Below, piece by piece: positions 1 to 6,216 of a stretch of DNA of 6,216 nt. A program made the translations under genes and the position numbers. The notes below the pieces were generated by a model. The model did no database searches and was not told the origin of the DNA. It worked only from the letters and a program-made list of their open reading frames with translations. This DNA is from an uncultured Ruminococcus sp. (lineage in GTDB: Bacteria > Bacillota > Clostridia > Oscillospirales > Acutalibacteraceae): positions 1 through 6,216 of the forward strand of contig CATOLC010000051.1 of the NCBI GenBank assembly GCA_951800855.1, in the 5' to 3' direction. Position 1 is the first letter of the stretch. Every line of letters begins with the position of its first letter.

Positions 1-266
1 ATACTGAAGCAGTTACTATTGAATTGATATCATTGTTACGAAAAAAATATCCTGATTTATTAAAAAAAAGATATAAAATTCAAGAGGGAGAAATTGGTTC
101 TATGCTTTCTGCTCATGAGATTTTGGCTTTTATAGGGGAGAAACAGCATTGTTTAGCTTCAGGTGGAAACATAGATATGTTAAGAACTTCAAATAAAATT
201 TTATCAGATTTTCGTAGGGGTAAAATTGGGAAAATTACATTAGAGCCAGTATTGAGTAAGGAATAG
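1..266 (+). CDS. rbgA: Ribosome biogenesis GTPase RbgA (YlqF), C-terminal fragment
   Basis: This is the 3' end of a gene that enters from the left edge. The frame is open from base 3 (TEAVTIEL...) to the TAG at 264-266, so 87 residues are visible; the TTG at 24 is an internal leucine codon, not a start. The segment matches the C-terminal RNA-binding domain of RbgA/YlqF: a conserved acidic/hydrophobic helix, then GEKQHCLASGGNIDM, then the closing FRRGKIGKITLE signature. RbgA is a circularly permuted GTPase that acts late in 50S subunit assembly. Its G motifs would lie upstream of the window and cannot be checked. The placement directly before rnhB (19-base gap) is the same as ylqF-rnhB in Bacillus subtilis, which supports the call. 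The family assignment rests on this short C-terminal region and on synteny. Confidence 0.88.
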   Translation, partial: TEAVTIELISLLRKKYPDLLKKRYKIQEGEIGSMLSAHEILAFIGEKQHCLASGGNIDMLRTSNKILSDFRRGKIGKITLEPVLSKE

Positions 267-285
267 AACTAAAGAGTGGAAGATA

Positions 286-888
286 ATGAAAGATTGGCTA
301 TTTTATGAAAAAGAGTGCATAAATAAAGGATATAATATTGTGTGTGGTGTAGATGAGGCTGGTAGAGGACCTTTAGCAGGACCGGTTTGTGCAGCTGCGG
401 TGATTTTAGAAGAGGGGAAAATTATCGAAGGGGCCGATGACTCAAAAAAATTAAGCGAAAAAAAAAGAGAAAATCTTTTTGAAATAATTAAAGATGAAGC
501 AATTGCATATGGAATAGCATTTTCATATGAAGAAGAAATAGACTCTTTGAATATTTTAAATGCAACTTATCTTGCAATGAATCGAGCTGTAAGTGCTCTG
601 CGGTTAAAACCTGACATTATATTAGTAGATGGGAACAGAGTCCCTGATTTTGGCATTCCTGCGAAACCACTTGTGAAAGGGGACGCCATTTCAATGTCGA
701 TAGCATGTGCTTCTATTCTTGCTAAAGTTACACGTGACCGCTATATGCAAGAGTTAGATGTAAAATATCCTGTTTATGAGTTTGGGAGACATAAGGGATA
801 TGGTACTAAACTTCATATAGAAAAACTGAAAGAGTATGGATGTTCACCTGTTCATAGGAAGAGCTTTTTAAAAAAAATAATAGGATGA
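286..888 (+). CDS. rnhB: Ribonuclease HII
   Basis: This 200-residue protein is close to the 198 residues of the E. coli enzyme. It cleaves the RNA strand of RNA/DNA hybrids and incises at ribonucleotides misincorporated in DNA, in the cytoplasm. The type 2 RNase H signature GVDEAGRGPLAGPV starts at residue 21, followed by DSKKLS at 52-57. The four metal-binding acidic residues are visible as D23, E24, D115 (in LVDG) and D133 (in KGDA); the 18-residue gap between the last two matches the family. SIACASILAKVTRD (138-151) and HKGYGT near the C terminus are further family signatures. The ATG at 286 places the DEAGRG motif at the usual distance from the N terminus; the ribosome site before it (around GTGGAAG) is weak. 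The gene lies between rbgA and yraN, with gaps of 19 and 7 bases, so a shared transcript is likely. It is intact. Confidence 0.97.
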   Translation: MKDWLFYEKECINKGYNIVCGVDEAGRGPLAGPVCAAAVILEEGKIIEGADDSKKLSEKKRENLFEIIKDEAIAYGIAFSYEEEIDSLNILNATYLAMNRAVSALRLKPDIILVDGNRVPDFGIPAKPLVKGDAISMSIACASILAKVTRDRYMQELDVKYPVYEFGRHKGYGTKLHIEKLKEYGCSPVHRKSFLKKIIG

Positions 889-895
889 AAGTGTT

Positions 896-1279
896 ATGAC
901 TCAAAAAGAAAAGGGAGCTTTAGGGGAACAAGTAGCAAGACGCTATGCCTTGAGGCATGGAATGGAATTTTTGGAAAGTAATTACCATAGCAGATATGGT
1001 GAGATAGATTTAATATGCAAAGATACGAAAGAAACTTTAGTTTTTATAGAGGTTAAATTACGAAGTGAAAGACCACAGGTAAGTGGCCTGGAATCCATTG
1101 GAGTAAGGAAAAGAAATAATATAATAAAAACTGCCTGCGAGTATATGCAAAAAAATGATATTGAAATGATGGTAAGATTTGATGTGATGGAAATCAGATG
1201 TAATAATAAAGCAAGACCTAAACGAATAAACTATATAAAAAATGCATTTTGGTTGGAGGAATTAAATGAAATTTTTTGA
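896..1279 (+). CDS. yraN: UPF0102 family protein, YraN-like (predicted nuclease fold)
   Basis: This 127-residue protein has the usual UPF0102/YraN length (about 115-130). The N terminus has the family pattern KGALGEQVARRYALRHG (6-22). The core of the restriction-endonuclease-like fold follows: GEIDLI at 35-40 and FIEVKLR at 50-56. E36, D38, E52 and K54 sit where the D/E-x-K type metal site is expected. The biochemical role is not firmly established in the family; a nuclease role in DNA processing or recombination is inferred from fold and from frequent linkage to rnhB. The ATG follows AGGATG (882-887) at 8 bases, within the end of rnhB, and the gap to rnhB is 7 bases. The last 14 bases overlap the next gene in another frame. 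No truncation is seen. Confidence 0.92.
   Translation: MTQKEKGALGEQVARRYALRHGMEFLESNYHSRYGEIDLICKDTKETLVFIEVKLRSERPQVSGLESIGVRKRNNIIKTACEYMQKNDIEMMVRFDVMEIRCNNKARPKRINYIKNAFWLEELNEIF
1255..1260 (+). promoter_or_regulatory. Ribosome binding site of the M19 dipeptidase gene, inside yraN
   Basis: GGAGGA lies 5 bases before the ATG at 1266 and is among the strongest Shine-Dalgarno matches in the window. It falls inside the last codons of yraN, so ribosomes finishing yraN at 1279 pass right over the dipeptidase start. This is the layout expected for translational coupling. Confidence 0.75.
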
Positions 1280-2192
1280 TTTGCATTGTGACACACTATA
1301 TGAGATATGTGTCAGTAATCAAGAATTTTATGAAAACAGATGTAAAATTTCACTTAAAAGATCAAAAAAACTTAAAAATTATATAGGATGTTTTGCTTTT
1401 TGGATGCCAGATACATTCAGGGGTGAAAGTGCAGTTGAATTTTTTTATAAGTTATATAAGAAATTTGAAGAAGAGAAAGAAAAAAACAGCGCTGAGCTGG
1501 AAATAATTAGAACTTCAGACTGTATGGAAAACATATCAGCCTATAAGACAGGGATAATTTTAAGTATAGAGGGCTGTTCTGTGCTGAATGGAGATTTATC
1601 TAGGATAAAGACACTTCATGAACTAGGGATAAGGGTTATAACGCTAACCTGGAATGGTGCTAATGAGATAGGCGATGGGATTCTGGTTGAAAGCCCCAAA
1701 GGTATAACTGAATTTGGAACTAAAGCTGTGAAAGAAATGGAAAAGAATAAAATAGTGGTTGACGTTTCTCATGCAAGTAAAGAACTTTTTTATGATGTCG
1801 CTGAAACATCCCAAAGGCCGTTTATTGCAACTCATGCGAATTCTTATAGCATTTGTAAACACAAAAGGAACCTTACTGATGAGCAATTCAACTTAATAAA
1901 AGAAAGAGGGGGACTTGTCGGCATTACGTTTTGTAATAAATTTTTAAATTCTGAGACAGATGGGAAGATATCAGATATAATGAAGCATATTGAACATTTT
2001 CTTTCTTTAGGAGGGGAAAATGTTTTAAGTATTGGCAGTGATTTTGATGGAGCTGAAATCCCGGATGAAATTGAAGGAATCCAATCTATAGATGTTCTTT
2101 ATGAATATTTACTGAGACATAATTATAACGAAAAAGTGGTTGACAGGATTTTTTATAGGAATTCATATGGGTTTTTCAAAAAGATGCTGTGA
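1266..2192 (+). CDS. Membrane dipeptidase-type metallopeptidase, family M19
   Basis: This 308-residue protein belongs to the renal dipeptidase family (peptidase M19), binuclear zinc enzymes that hydrolyse dipeptides, including some with D-residues at the C-terminal position. The zinc ligands can be placed: H7 and D9 in DLHCDTL, bridging E102 in SIEG, H169 in DVSHAS and H190 in ATHANS. D259 in IGSDFDG is the expected catalytic aspartate, and R201 in HKRNLTD corresponds to the substrate-binding arginine. The length is typical of bacterial members. There is no signal peptide or membrane segment, so it should be cytoplasmic despite the family name. The ATG is fixed by the strong GGAGGA at 1255-1260 and by the HxD motif, which normally lies within the first 10 residues. 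The 14-base overlap with yraN suggests coupled translation. The natural substrate cannot be read from the sequence. Confidence 0.95.
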   Translation: MKFFDLHCDTLYEICVSNQEFYENRCKISLKRSKKLKNYIGCFAFWMPDTFRGESAVEFFYKLYKKFEEEKEKNSAELEIIRTSDCMENISAYKTGIILSIEGCSVLNGDLSRIKTLHELGIRVITLTWNGANEIGDGILVESPKGITEFGTKAVKEMEKNKIVVDVSHASKELFYDVAETSQRPFIATHANSYSICKHKRNLTDEQFNLIKERGGLVGITFCNKFLNSETDGKISDIMKHIEHFLSLGGENVLSIGSDFDGAEIPDEIEGIQSIDVLYEYLLRHNYNEKVVDRIFYRNSYGFFKKML

Positions 2193-2218
2193 ACAAATTA
2201 AAAAATGACAAAAGAATC

Positions 2219-2225
2219 AGAAGGA
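2219..2225 (+). promoter_or_regulatory. Ribosome binding site that decides the metallophosphoesterase start
   Basis: AGAAGGA lies 9 bases before the ATG at 2235. The alternative ATG at 2205 is preceded only by A/T-rich sequence (GAACAAATTAAAAA). This favours the shorter protein. Confidence 0.7.
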
Positions 2226-2234
2226 CTGAAAAAA

Positions 2235-2927
2235 ATGTCAATTTATGCAATAGCCGATTTGCATTTATCGCTTGGGACACAGAAACCCATGGATGTATTT
2301 AAAGGATGGGACAATTACGTTGAAAAATTGAGACAAAATTGGGAAAAGGTAGTAAAAAATTCTGACACAGTTGTTGTTGCCGGAGATATTTCGTGGGCTC
2401 TTAAATTAGAAGATTCTATAGAAGATTTTAAATTTTTGGAGTCTTTGCCTGGCAAAAAAATAATTTTAAAGGGAAACCATGATTATTGGTGGTCAACTGC
2501 AAAAAAAATTAATGATTTTTTTAATGAAAATGGGATAAAGTCAGTATCTTTGCTACATAATTCAGCGATTTTCGTTGAAAACACATGTGTGTGTGGAACA
2601 AGAGGGTGGCTGTATAATTCTGAAGCTTCAGGGGACAAAAAGATTTTGTTAAGGGAATGCGGTAGATTAGAAAGATCTATAAAAATTGCTGAGGACCAAG
2701 GATTTGAGCCACTTGTATTTTTGCACTATCCTCCGGTTTACGGAGAAAAAGAATCATCTGAAATTATAAATATTTTAGTTGAAAGAAATATAAAAAAATG
2801 TTATTATGGACATATTCATGGAGGAAAATTTTCCACGAAGCTAAAAACAGGAATGTATAAAGGAGTGAGCTTAGAGCTTATAGCCTGCGATTATTTGGAT
2901 TTTTGCCCTAAACTTGTTAGAAAATGA
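2235..2927 (+). CDS. Calcineurin-like metallophosphoesterase (COG1768 type)
   Basis: With the start at 2235 the protein has 230 residues. It carries the full metallophosphoesterase metal site in order: D8 and H10 (ADLHLS), GD at 50-51 (AGDISWA), GNHD at 80-83, H164 (FLHYPP), and GHIHG with H193 and H195. The GNHDYWW run and RGWLY (123-127) recall the COG1768 group of predicted phosphohydrolases; the substrate of this group is not known to me, so I give no gene name. There is no signal peptide, which suggests a cytoplasmic enzyme. An in-frame ATG at 2205 would add ten residues (MTKESEGLKK), but it has no ribosome site, whereas 2235 has AGAAGGA at good spacing and the protein then opens directly into the first metal motif. 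The gene follows the dipeptidase by 42 bases and ends 102 bases before tig. Confidence 0.9.
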   Translation: MSIYAIADLHLSLGTQKPMDVFKGWDNYVEKLRQNWEKVVKNSDTVVVAGDISWALKLEDSIEDFKFLESLPGKKIILKGNHDYWWSTAKKINDFFNENGIKSVSLLHNSAIFVENTCVCGTRGWLYNSEASGDKKILLRECGRLERSIKIAEDQGFEPLVFLHYPPVYGEKESSEIINILVERNIKKCYYGHIHGGKFSTKLKTGMYKGVSLELIACDYLDFCPKLVRK

Positions 2928-3029
2928 ATTTATATGTAACGATTGTAGAATAAAAACAGATAGATTTTTGCTTACAAGATAGGCTAAGGGTTAAAAACCC
3001 AAAATTAATTAAGAAAGGATGTTTTATAA
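2928..3029 (+). other. Intergenic leader before tig, probable promoter region
   Basis: This is the longest non-coding stretch of the window (102 bases), between the metallophosphoesterase stop and the tig ATG. It is the best place for a promoter serving tig-clpP-clpX, but no strong sigma-A pair can be read. TTGCTT (2969-2974) with TAAAAA (2992-2997) at 17 bases is a weak candidate. TAGAAT (2946-2951) resembles a -10 box but lacks a well-placed -35. No GC-rich stem followed by a T-run is present, so no terminator is called and read-through from upstream remains possible. The ribosome site AAGAAAGGA (3011-3019) closes the leader. No CIRCE element and no CtsR-type GGTCAAA repeat is seen. Confidence 0.4.
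2988..3000 (+). repeat. Short perfect inverted repeat in the tig leader
   Basis: GGGTT and AACCC flank an AAA loop, giving a 5-bp hairpin, or an operator-like dyad, 29 bases before the tig ATG and 10 bases before its ribosome site. No T-run follows, so it is not a normal intrinsic terminator. In such AT-rich sequence the G/C clusters stand out slightly, but a dyad this short can arise by chance. Confidence 0.4.
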
Positions 3030-4310
3030 ATGAGTTTAAAGTCTGCCAATAAGATTTCTACTAACGAATATGAATTGGAGGTTAGTATCTCTGCTGATAT
3101 TTTCAACAAAGAGATCGATAAAATTTATAGAAGAGATATTAAAAAAATTACTGTGCCGGGTTTTAGAAAAGGTAAAGCTCCTAAGGCTTTTATTGAGAAA
3201 TATTATGGAGAAGGAGTTTTTTATGAAGATGCAATAAAAAATCTCTATCCAAAAGCGATAGAAGATGCTGCAGCTGAGGCTAGTTTGGATTTAGTAGATG
3301 TGACTAAGTTTGATATAATTACCTCAAATAAAAATGAAGGTCTTGCATTTAAGGTAATTGTAGTAGTTGAGCCAGAGATAGAACTGGGAAATTATAAAGG
3401 AATTGAAATAGATAAAATGAGTTCTGAGGTTACACAGGAAGATATAGACTCTGAACTACAAGATATAAGAGTTAGAAACGGTAGGCTAGTAAACGTGGAT
3501 TCTCGTTCTGCTCAGTTGGGAGATGCTGTTACAATTGATTTTGAAGGGCTTATAGATGGAAAGAGTTTTGACGGTGGTACAGCGAAGAACTTTTCTCTTG
3601 AATTGGGAAAAAATCAGTTTGTTAAAGGTTTTGAGAGCCAGATAGTGGGACACAATGTTAATGACGATTTTGAAATAAATGTTGCGTTTCCAGAGGATTA
3701 TCATGTGAAGCCTTATGCTGGCAAAGATGCTGTATTTAAAATTCATTTGCATGAGATAAAAGAACGAGAGCTACCTGATTTAGATGACGAATTAATTAAA
3801 GATATAAGTGAATTTGATACTATTGACGAATATAAAAAAGACTTAGAAAAAACTCTAGAGGAACGTAAAAAAAATGAAAACGAAGCCAAAAAATCAGAGC
3901 AGATTGCTGAAAAAATTTCCAGTTTAGTTAAAGCAGAGATTCCAGAGGCAATGATAAAACAGAAAATTGATGAACTTATAAAGGATTTTTCTGGACAATT
4001 ACAAAGGCAAGGCATAAGAATAGAAGATTATATTAGATTGATGGGGATGAGTGTGGAAGATCTTCAGAAGCAATTCAGACCTCAAGCAGAAGTACAGGTT
4101 AAATTAAATTTGGCTATTAAAAAGATTGCAGAAAATGAAAAGATTTCGCCGACTGATGAAGAGATAGAAGCAGAATATAAGAAAATTGCAGAAGATTATA
4201 AAATAGAGCTTGACAAAATTAAATCACTTGTTCCGAAAGAAAGCGTTAAAAAAGATATAAAGAGAAAGAAAGCCATGGAAATTGTGGAAAATAATGTTGT
4301 TGAAGTTTAG
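3030..4310 (+). CDS. tig: Trigger factor (ribosome-associated chaperone, peptidyl-prolyl isomerase)
   Basis: This 426-residue protein has the normal trigger factor length (about 425-450) and all three domains. Residues 1 to about 115 form the ribosome-binding domain, with the L23-docking signature PGFRKGKAP at 43-51. Residues about 160-245 form the FKBP-type isomerase domain, starting GDAVTIDFEG (164-173) and including FVKGFE (197-202). From about 250 to the end is the long, charged helical chaperone domain that cradles nascent chains. The protein binds at the ribosomal exit tunnel and shields emerging polypeptides in the cytoplasm. The ATG at 3030 has AAGAAAGGA 10 bases upstream. clpP follows after 40 bases, the usual tig-clpP-clpX order of many bacteria, which links folding of new chains with their degradation. 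The gene is intact. Confidence 0.98.
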   Translation: MSLKSANKISTNEYELEVSISADIFNKEIDKIYRRDIKKITVPGFRKGKAPKAFIEKYYGEGVFYEDAIKNLYPKAIEDAAAEASLDLVDVTKFDIITSNKNEGLAFKVIVVVEPEIELGNYKGIEIDKMSSEVTQEDIDSELQDIRVRNGRLVNVDSRSAQLGDAVTIDFEGLIDGKSFDGGTAKNFSLELGKNQFVKGFESQIVGHNVNDDFEINVAFPEDYHVKPYAGKDAVFKIHLHEIKERELPDLDDELIKDISEFDTIDEYKKDLEKTLEERKKNENEAKKSEQIAEKISSLVKAEIPEAMIKQKIDELIKDFSGQLQRQGIRIEDYIRLMGMSVEDLQKQFRPQAEVQVKLNLAIKKIAENEKISPTDEEIEAEYKKIAEDYKIELDKIKSLVPKESVKKDIKRKKAMEIVENNVVEV

Positions 4311-4350
4311 CATTATAATAATTAATTTATAATTTACGGGGGTTTATAAA
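4311..4350 (+). promoter_or_regulatory. AT-rich tig-clpP gap with two TATAAT boxes
   Basis: This 40-base gap holds two exact -10-like hexamers, TATAAT at 4314-4319 and 4328-4333, separated by the palindrome AATTAATT. Neither has a convincing -35 hexamer at 16-18 bases, nor a TGn extension, so an internal clpP promoter is possible but not shown. The rest of the gap is the G-rich clpP ribosome site. Confidence 0.3.
4338..4342 (+). promoter_or_regulatory. Unusual G-run ribosome binding site of clpP
   Basis: GGGGG lies 8 bases before the clpP ATG, in place of the usual AGGAGG. It can pair with the CCUCC of 16S rRNA with one G-U wobble. No other Shine-Dalgarno candidate exists in this gap, so this is taken as the site. 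Confidence 0.6.
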
Positions 4351-4941
4351 ATGAGTTTAGTGCCTTATGTTGTAGAACAGACTAGCCGTGGAGAGAGATC
4401 TTACGATATATACTCGCGGCTTCTAAATGATAGAATTGTTATGTTACATGACGAAGTGAACCATGTTACGGCTAGTTTAATTGTAGCACAACTTTTATAT
4501 TTAGAAGGGCAGGATGCCTCAAAAGACATAAATCTTTATATAAATAGTCCAGGGGGCTCTGTAACAGATGGGTTTGCAATCTATGACACTATGCAATATA
4601 TAAAGTGCGATGTATCAACTATTTGCATGGGTTTAGCTGCTAGTATGGGAGCGTTTTTGTTAGCAGCTGGAGCAAAAGGGAAAAGGTTTGCTCTGCCGAA
4701 TAGTGAAATAATGATACACCAGCCACTGGGAAAGATTCAGGGACAGGCCACTGACATGAGGATTCACACTGAAAATATATTAAAGACAAAAGAGAGATTA
4801 AACAAAATTTTATCGGAGAGAACTGGTCAGCCACTTGAAAAAATAGAAACAGATACAGAAAGAGATAATTTTATGATTGCAGATGAGGCGCTAAAATACG
4901 GGCTTATAGATAAAGTAATAGATAAAAGAGCAGAAATGTAA
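4351..4941 (+). CDS. clpP: ATP-dependent Clp protease proteolytic subunit ClpP
   Basis: This 196-residue serine peptidase (family S14) has the usual Firmicute ClpP length. It forms a double heptameric chamber that degrades proteins unfolded and fed in by ClpX or other Clp ATPases. The catalytic triad is S98 (in GLAASMGAF), H123 (in MIHQPLG) and D172 (in TERDNFM), each one residue beyond the mature E. coli numbering. The oxyanion-loop motif [11 protein letters not shown] (64-74) is intact. The N terminus [22 protein letters not shown] has the conserved axial-loop sequence without a long propeptide. The [17 protein letters not shown] stretch is of the type I associate with Clostridia. The gene lies 40 bases after tig and 21 before clpX, so ClpXP is probably made from one transcript. 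No odd or missing key residue was found. Confidence 0.98.
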   Translation: MSLVPYVVEQTSRGERSYDIYSRLLNDRIVMLHDEVNHVTASLIVAQLLYLEGQDASKDINLYINSPGGSVTDGFAIYDTMQYIKCDVSTICMGLAASMGAFLLAAGAKGKRFALPNSEIMIHQPLGKIQGQATDMRIHTENILKTKERLNKILSERTGQPLEKIETDTERDNFMIADEALKYGLIDKVIDKRAEM

Positions 4942-4952
4942 AAGTAGTAAAG

Positions 4953-4959
4953 AGGTGAT
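4953..4959 (+). promoter_or_regulatory. Ribosome binding site that sets the clpX GTG start
   Basis: AGGTGAT (with a G before it, inside AGAGGTGATT) lies 3 bases before the GTG at 4963. No ATG lies in frame near the N terminus, and the zinc-finger cysteines begin 13 residues after this GTG, which matches the family. Confidence 0.7.
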
Positions 4960-4962
4960 TTT

Positions 4963-6216
4963 GTGAATTCAGACCGCGGTAATAAAGATAGAGAGCTTTG
5001 CTGTTCATTTTGTGGAAAACCCCAGGACCAGGCAAAAAAATTAGTTGCCGGTCCAGGAGTATGTATATGCGATGAATGTGTGGAACTTTGCGTTTCAATT
5101 TTAGGGGAAGAAGTTAAAAACTCTCTTTCATCAGTTAATAAAAAAACGAAAAAAAGTGAAGAGGATTTTGAGGATTTTGAAGAAAAAATTCTTCCTAAAC
5201 CTCATGAGATGAAAGAATACCTTGACCAATATGTAATAGGTCAGGAAGATGCTAAATCAGCTCTTTGCGTTGCAGTGTATAATCATTATAAGAGAATTTA
5301 CTTTGGGAAAAGCGACGATAAGGAAGAAGTGGAAATAAGCAAAAGTAATGTACTTCTTTTAGGACCGACCGGAGTAGGGAAGACTTTACTCGCTCAAACT
5401 TTGGCAAAAAAACTAGACGTTCCTTTTGCTATTGCTGATGCAACAACTCTTACGGAAGCTGGTTATGTGGGCGAAGATGTGGAAAATATTCTTTTGCGTT
5501 TAATACAGGTTGCTGATTTTGATGTAGAAAAGGCTGAACATGGAATAATATATGTGGATGAAATAGACAAAATTGCTAGAAAATCAGAAAATGCTTCAAT
5601 TACAAGAGATGTAAGTGGAGAAGGGGTTCAACAAGCTCTTCTTAAAATTTTAGAAGGAACTGTTTCCAATGTCCCTCCAAAAGGTGGAAGAAAGCATCCT
5701 CAACAAGAATTTATCCAAATAAACACCTCAAACATATTATTTATATGTGGGGGTGCATTTGATGGTCTTGAAAAGATTATTGAAAAGAGAGTGGGCTCTT
5801 CTTCTATGGGGTTTGGAGCCAAGGTTATGGATCGGAAAGAGTTAGATACCACAGATTGGATGAGCAAAGCCGTCCCGCAGGACCTTGTTAAGTTTGGGTT
5901 AATTCCGGAGCTTGTGGGGCGTTTGCCAGTTATAACAGCATTAAACGGTTTAGATGAAGATGCTTTGGTGCAAATATTGACAGAACCGAAAAATTCTTTA
6001 TTAAAACAATACAAAAAATTGTTTTCTCTTGATAATGTTGAATTAGAATTTACACAAGGGGCATTAAAAGCAATAGCAAAAGAGACCATTGAACGTCATA
6101 CAGGGGCAAGGGGTTTGAGGTCTATTATGGAAGGAATCCTTCAAAAGGTTATGTTTGAAGTTCCATCAAACCATAAAATAGCAAAGGTAATTATAGATGA
6201 GGCTGCTGTACAAGGA
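4963..6216 (+). CDS. clpX: ATP-dependent Clp protease ATP-binding subunit ClpX, 3' end cut by the window
   Basis: The frame is open for 418 codons from a GTG start to the last base; ClpX is usually about 420-430 residues, so only a short tail is missing. ClpX is the AAA+ unfoldase that recognises tagged substrates and threads them into ClpP. The N-terminal zinc-binding domain has C14/C17 and C36/C39. The AAA+ core has Walker A GPTGVGKT (134-141), pore loop GYVG (167-170), Walker B IIYVDE (195-200), the RKH loop (243-245), the arginine finger R320 in PELVGR and sensor-2 R383 in GARGLR. The ClpP-docking loop reads MGF (282-284) where E. coli has IGF. A weakly conserved acidic/lysine linker (about 50-70) joins the two domains. 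It starts 21 bases after clpP. No frameshift was found in the full read. Confidence 0.97.
   Translation, partial: MNSDRGNKDRELCCSFCGKPQDQAKKLVAGPGVCICDECVELCVSILGEEVKNSLSSVNKKTKKSEEDFEDFEEKILPKPHEMKEYLDQYVIGQEDAKSALCVAVYNHYKRIYFGKSDDKEEVEISKSNVLLLGPTGVGKTLLAQTLAKKLDVPFAIADATTLTEAGYVGEDVENILLRLIQVADFDVEKAEHGIIYVDEIDKIARKSENASITRDVSGEGVQQALLKILEGTVSNVPPKGGRKHPQQEFIQINTSNILFICGGAFDGLEKIIEKRVGSSSMGFGAKVMDRKELDTTDWMSKAVPQDLVKFGLIPELVGRLPVITALNGLDEDALVQILTEPKNSLLKQYKKLFSLDNVELEFTQGALKAIAKETIERHTGARGLRSIMEGILQKVMFEVPSNHKIAKVIIDEAAVQG

Noticed and set aside
24..266. A complete 80-residue small protein starting at TTG 24
   Set aside because: The frame is open to the left edge and the sequence matches the RbgA C terminus, so this is the end of a longer gene.
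444..466. A7 and A9 runs in rnhB as possible polymerase or ribosome slippage sites
   Set aside because: They encode conserved lysines (DSKKLSEKKR) in a low-GC genome. No alternative product or extension of note arises, so they are best explained by codon bias.
870..877. A_AAA_AAA slippery heptamer at the end of rnhB
   Set aside because: A -1 shift would only add about seven residues before a TGA at 897-899, and no downstream hairpin is evident.
1644..1886. 80-codon open frame on the - strand
   Set aside because: It is antisense to the conserved core of the M19 dipeptidase, rich in F/I/S as expected from the complement of A-rich coding DNA.
2953..2969. AAAAA ... TTTTT pairing after the metallophosphoesterase as a terminator
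   Set aside because: The stem would be five A-T pairs with no G/C, too weak for an intrinsic terminator.
3486..4015. Two overlapping - strand open frames of 88 and 90 codons
   Set aside because: Both are antisense to tig. One is a serine/phenylalanine-rich complement of lysine/glutamate codons; neither has domain features.
4640..5098. Two 64-codon - strand open frames over clpP and the clpP-clpX junction
   Set aside because: They are antisense to conserved ClpP and to the ClpX zinc-finger coding region and have no recognisable motif.
5364..5386. Walker A of ClpX reads GPTGVGKT rather than GPTGSGKT
   Set aside because: The V/S position is variable in AAA+ Clp/Hsl ATPases and the essential glycines, lysine and threonine are kept, so nothing unusual is implied.
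5700..6089. 129-codon open frame on the - strand
   Set aside because: It lies fully inside clpX, whose protein signature is unambiguous. It has no recognisable domain and low-complexity composition, so it is a shadow frame.

Overview
The window is an AT-rich (about one third G+C by eye), gene-dense stretch in which every supported gene lies on the + strand. All genes use the standard code, with normal TAA/TAG/TGA stops. Protein signatures (RbgA, a short RNase HII, a Clostridia-type trigger factor and ClpP) and gene order point to a low-GC Firmicute of class Clostridia. The combination of an M19 dipeptidase and a metallophosphoesterase just upstream of tig-clpP-clpX recalls Oscillospirales (Ruminococcaceae-like) genomes, but that finer placement is from memory of gene order and is tentative.

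Left part (1-1279): the C-terminal end of the ribosome-assembly GTPase RbgA, then rnhB (RNase HII) and a yraN-type UPF0102 gene, separated by 19 and 7 bases. Middle part (1266-2927): a cytoplasmic M19 (renal-dipeptidase-type) dipeptidase whose start overlaps the end of yraN by 14 bases, then a calcineurin-like metallophosphoesterase of the COG1768 kind. A 102-base non-coding leader follows; it is the longest gap in the window. Right part (3030-6216): tig (trigger factor), clpP and clpX, the classic chaperone/protease cluster. clpX runs off the right edge with only its last residues missing. There is no gene-free stretch over 300 bases.

The genes fit two linked housekeeping themes. The first is ribosome assembly and nucleic-acid maintenance (RbgA, RNase HII, YraN). 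The second is nascent-chain folding and protein turnover (trigger factor, then the ClpXP protease), with a dipeptidase that could finish peptide breakdown. All active-site residues that I could check are present. I found no mobile element, CRISPR array, tRNA, rRNA, convincing terminator or frameshift. I did not find a new system here; the findings are modest points about regulation, start choice and context.
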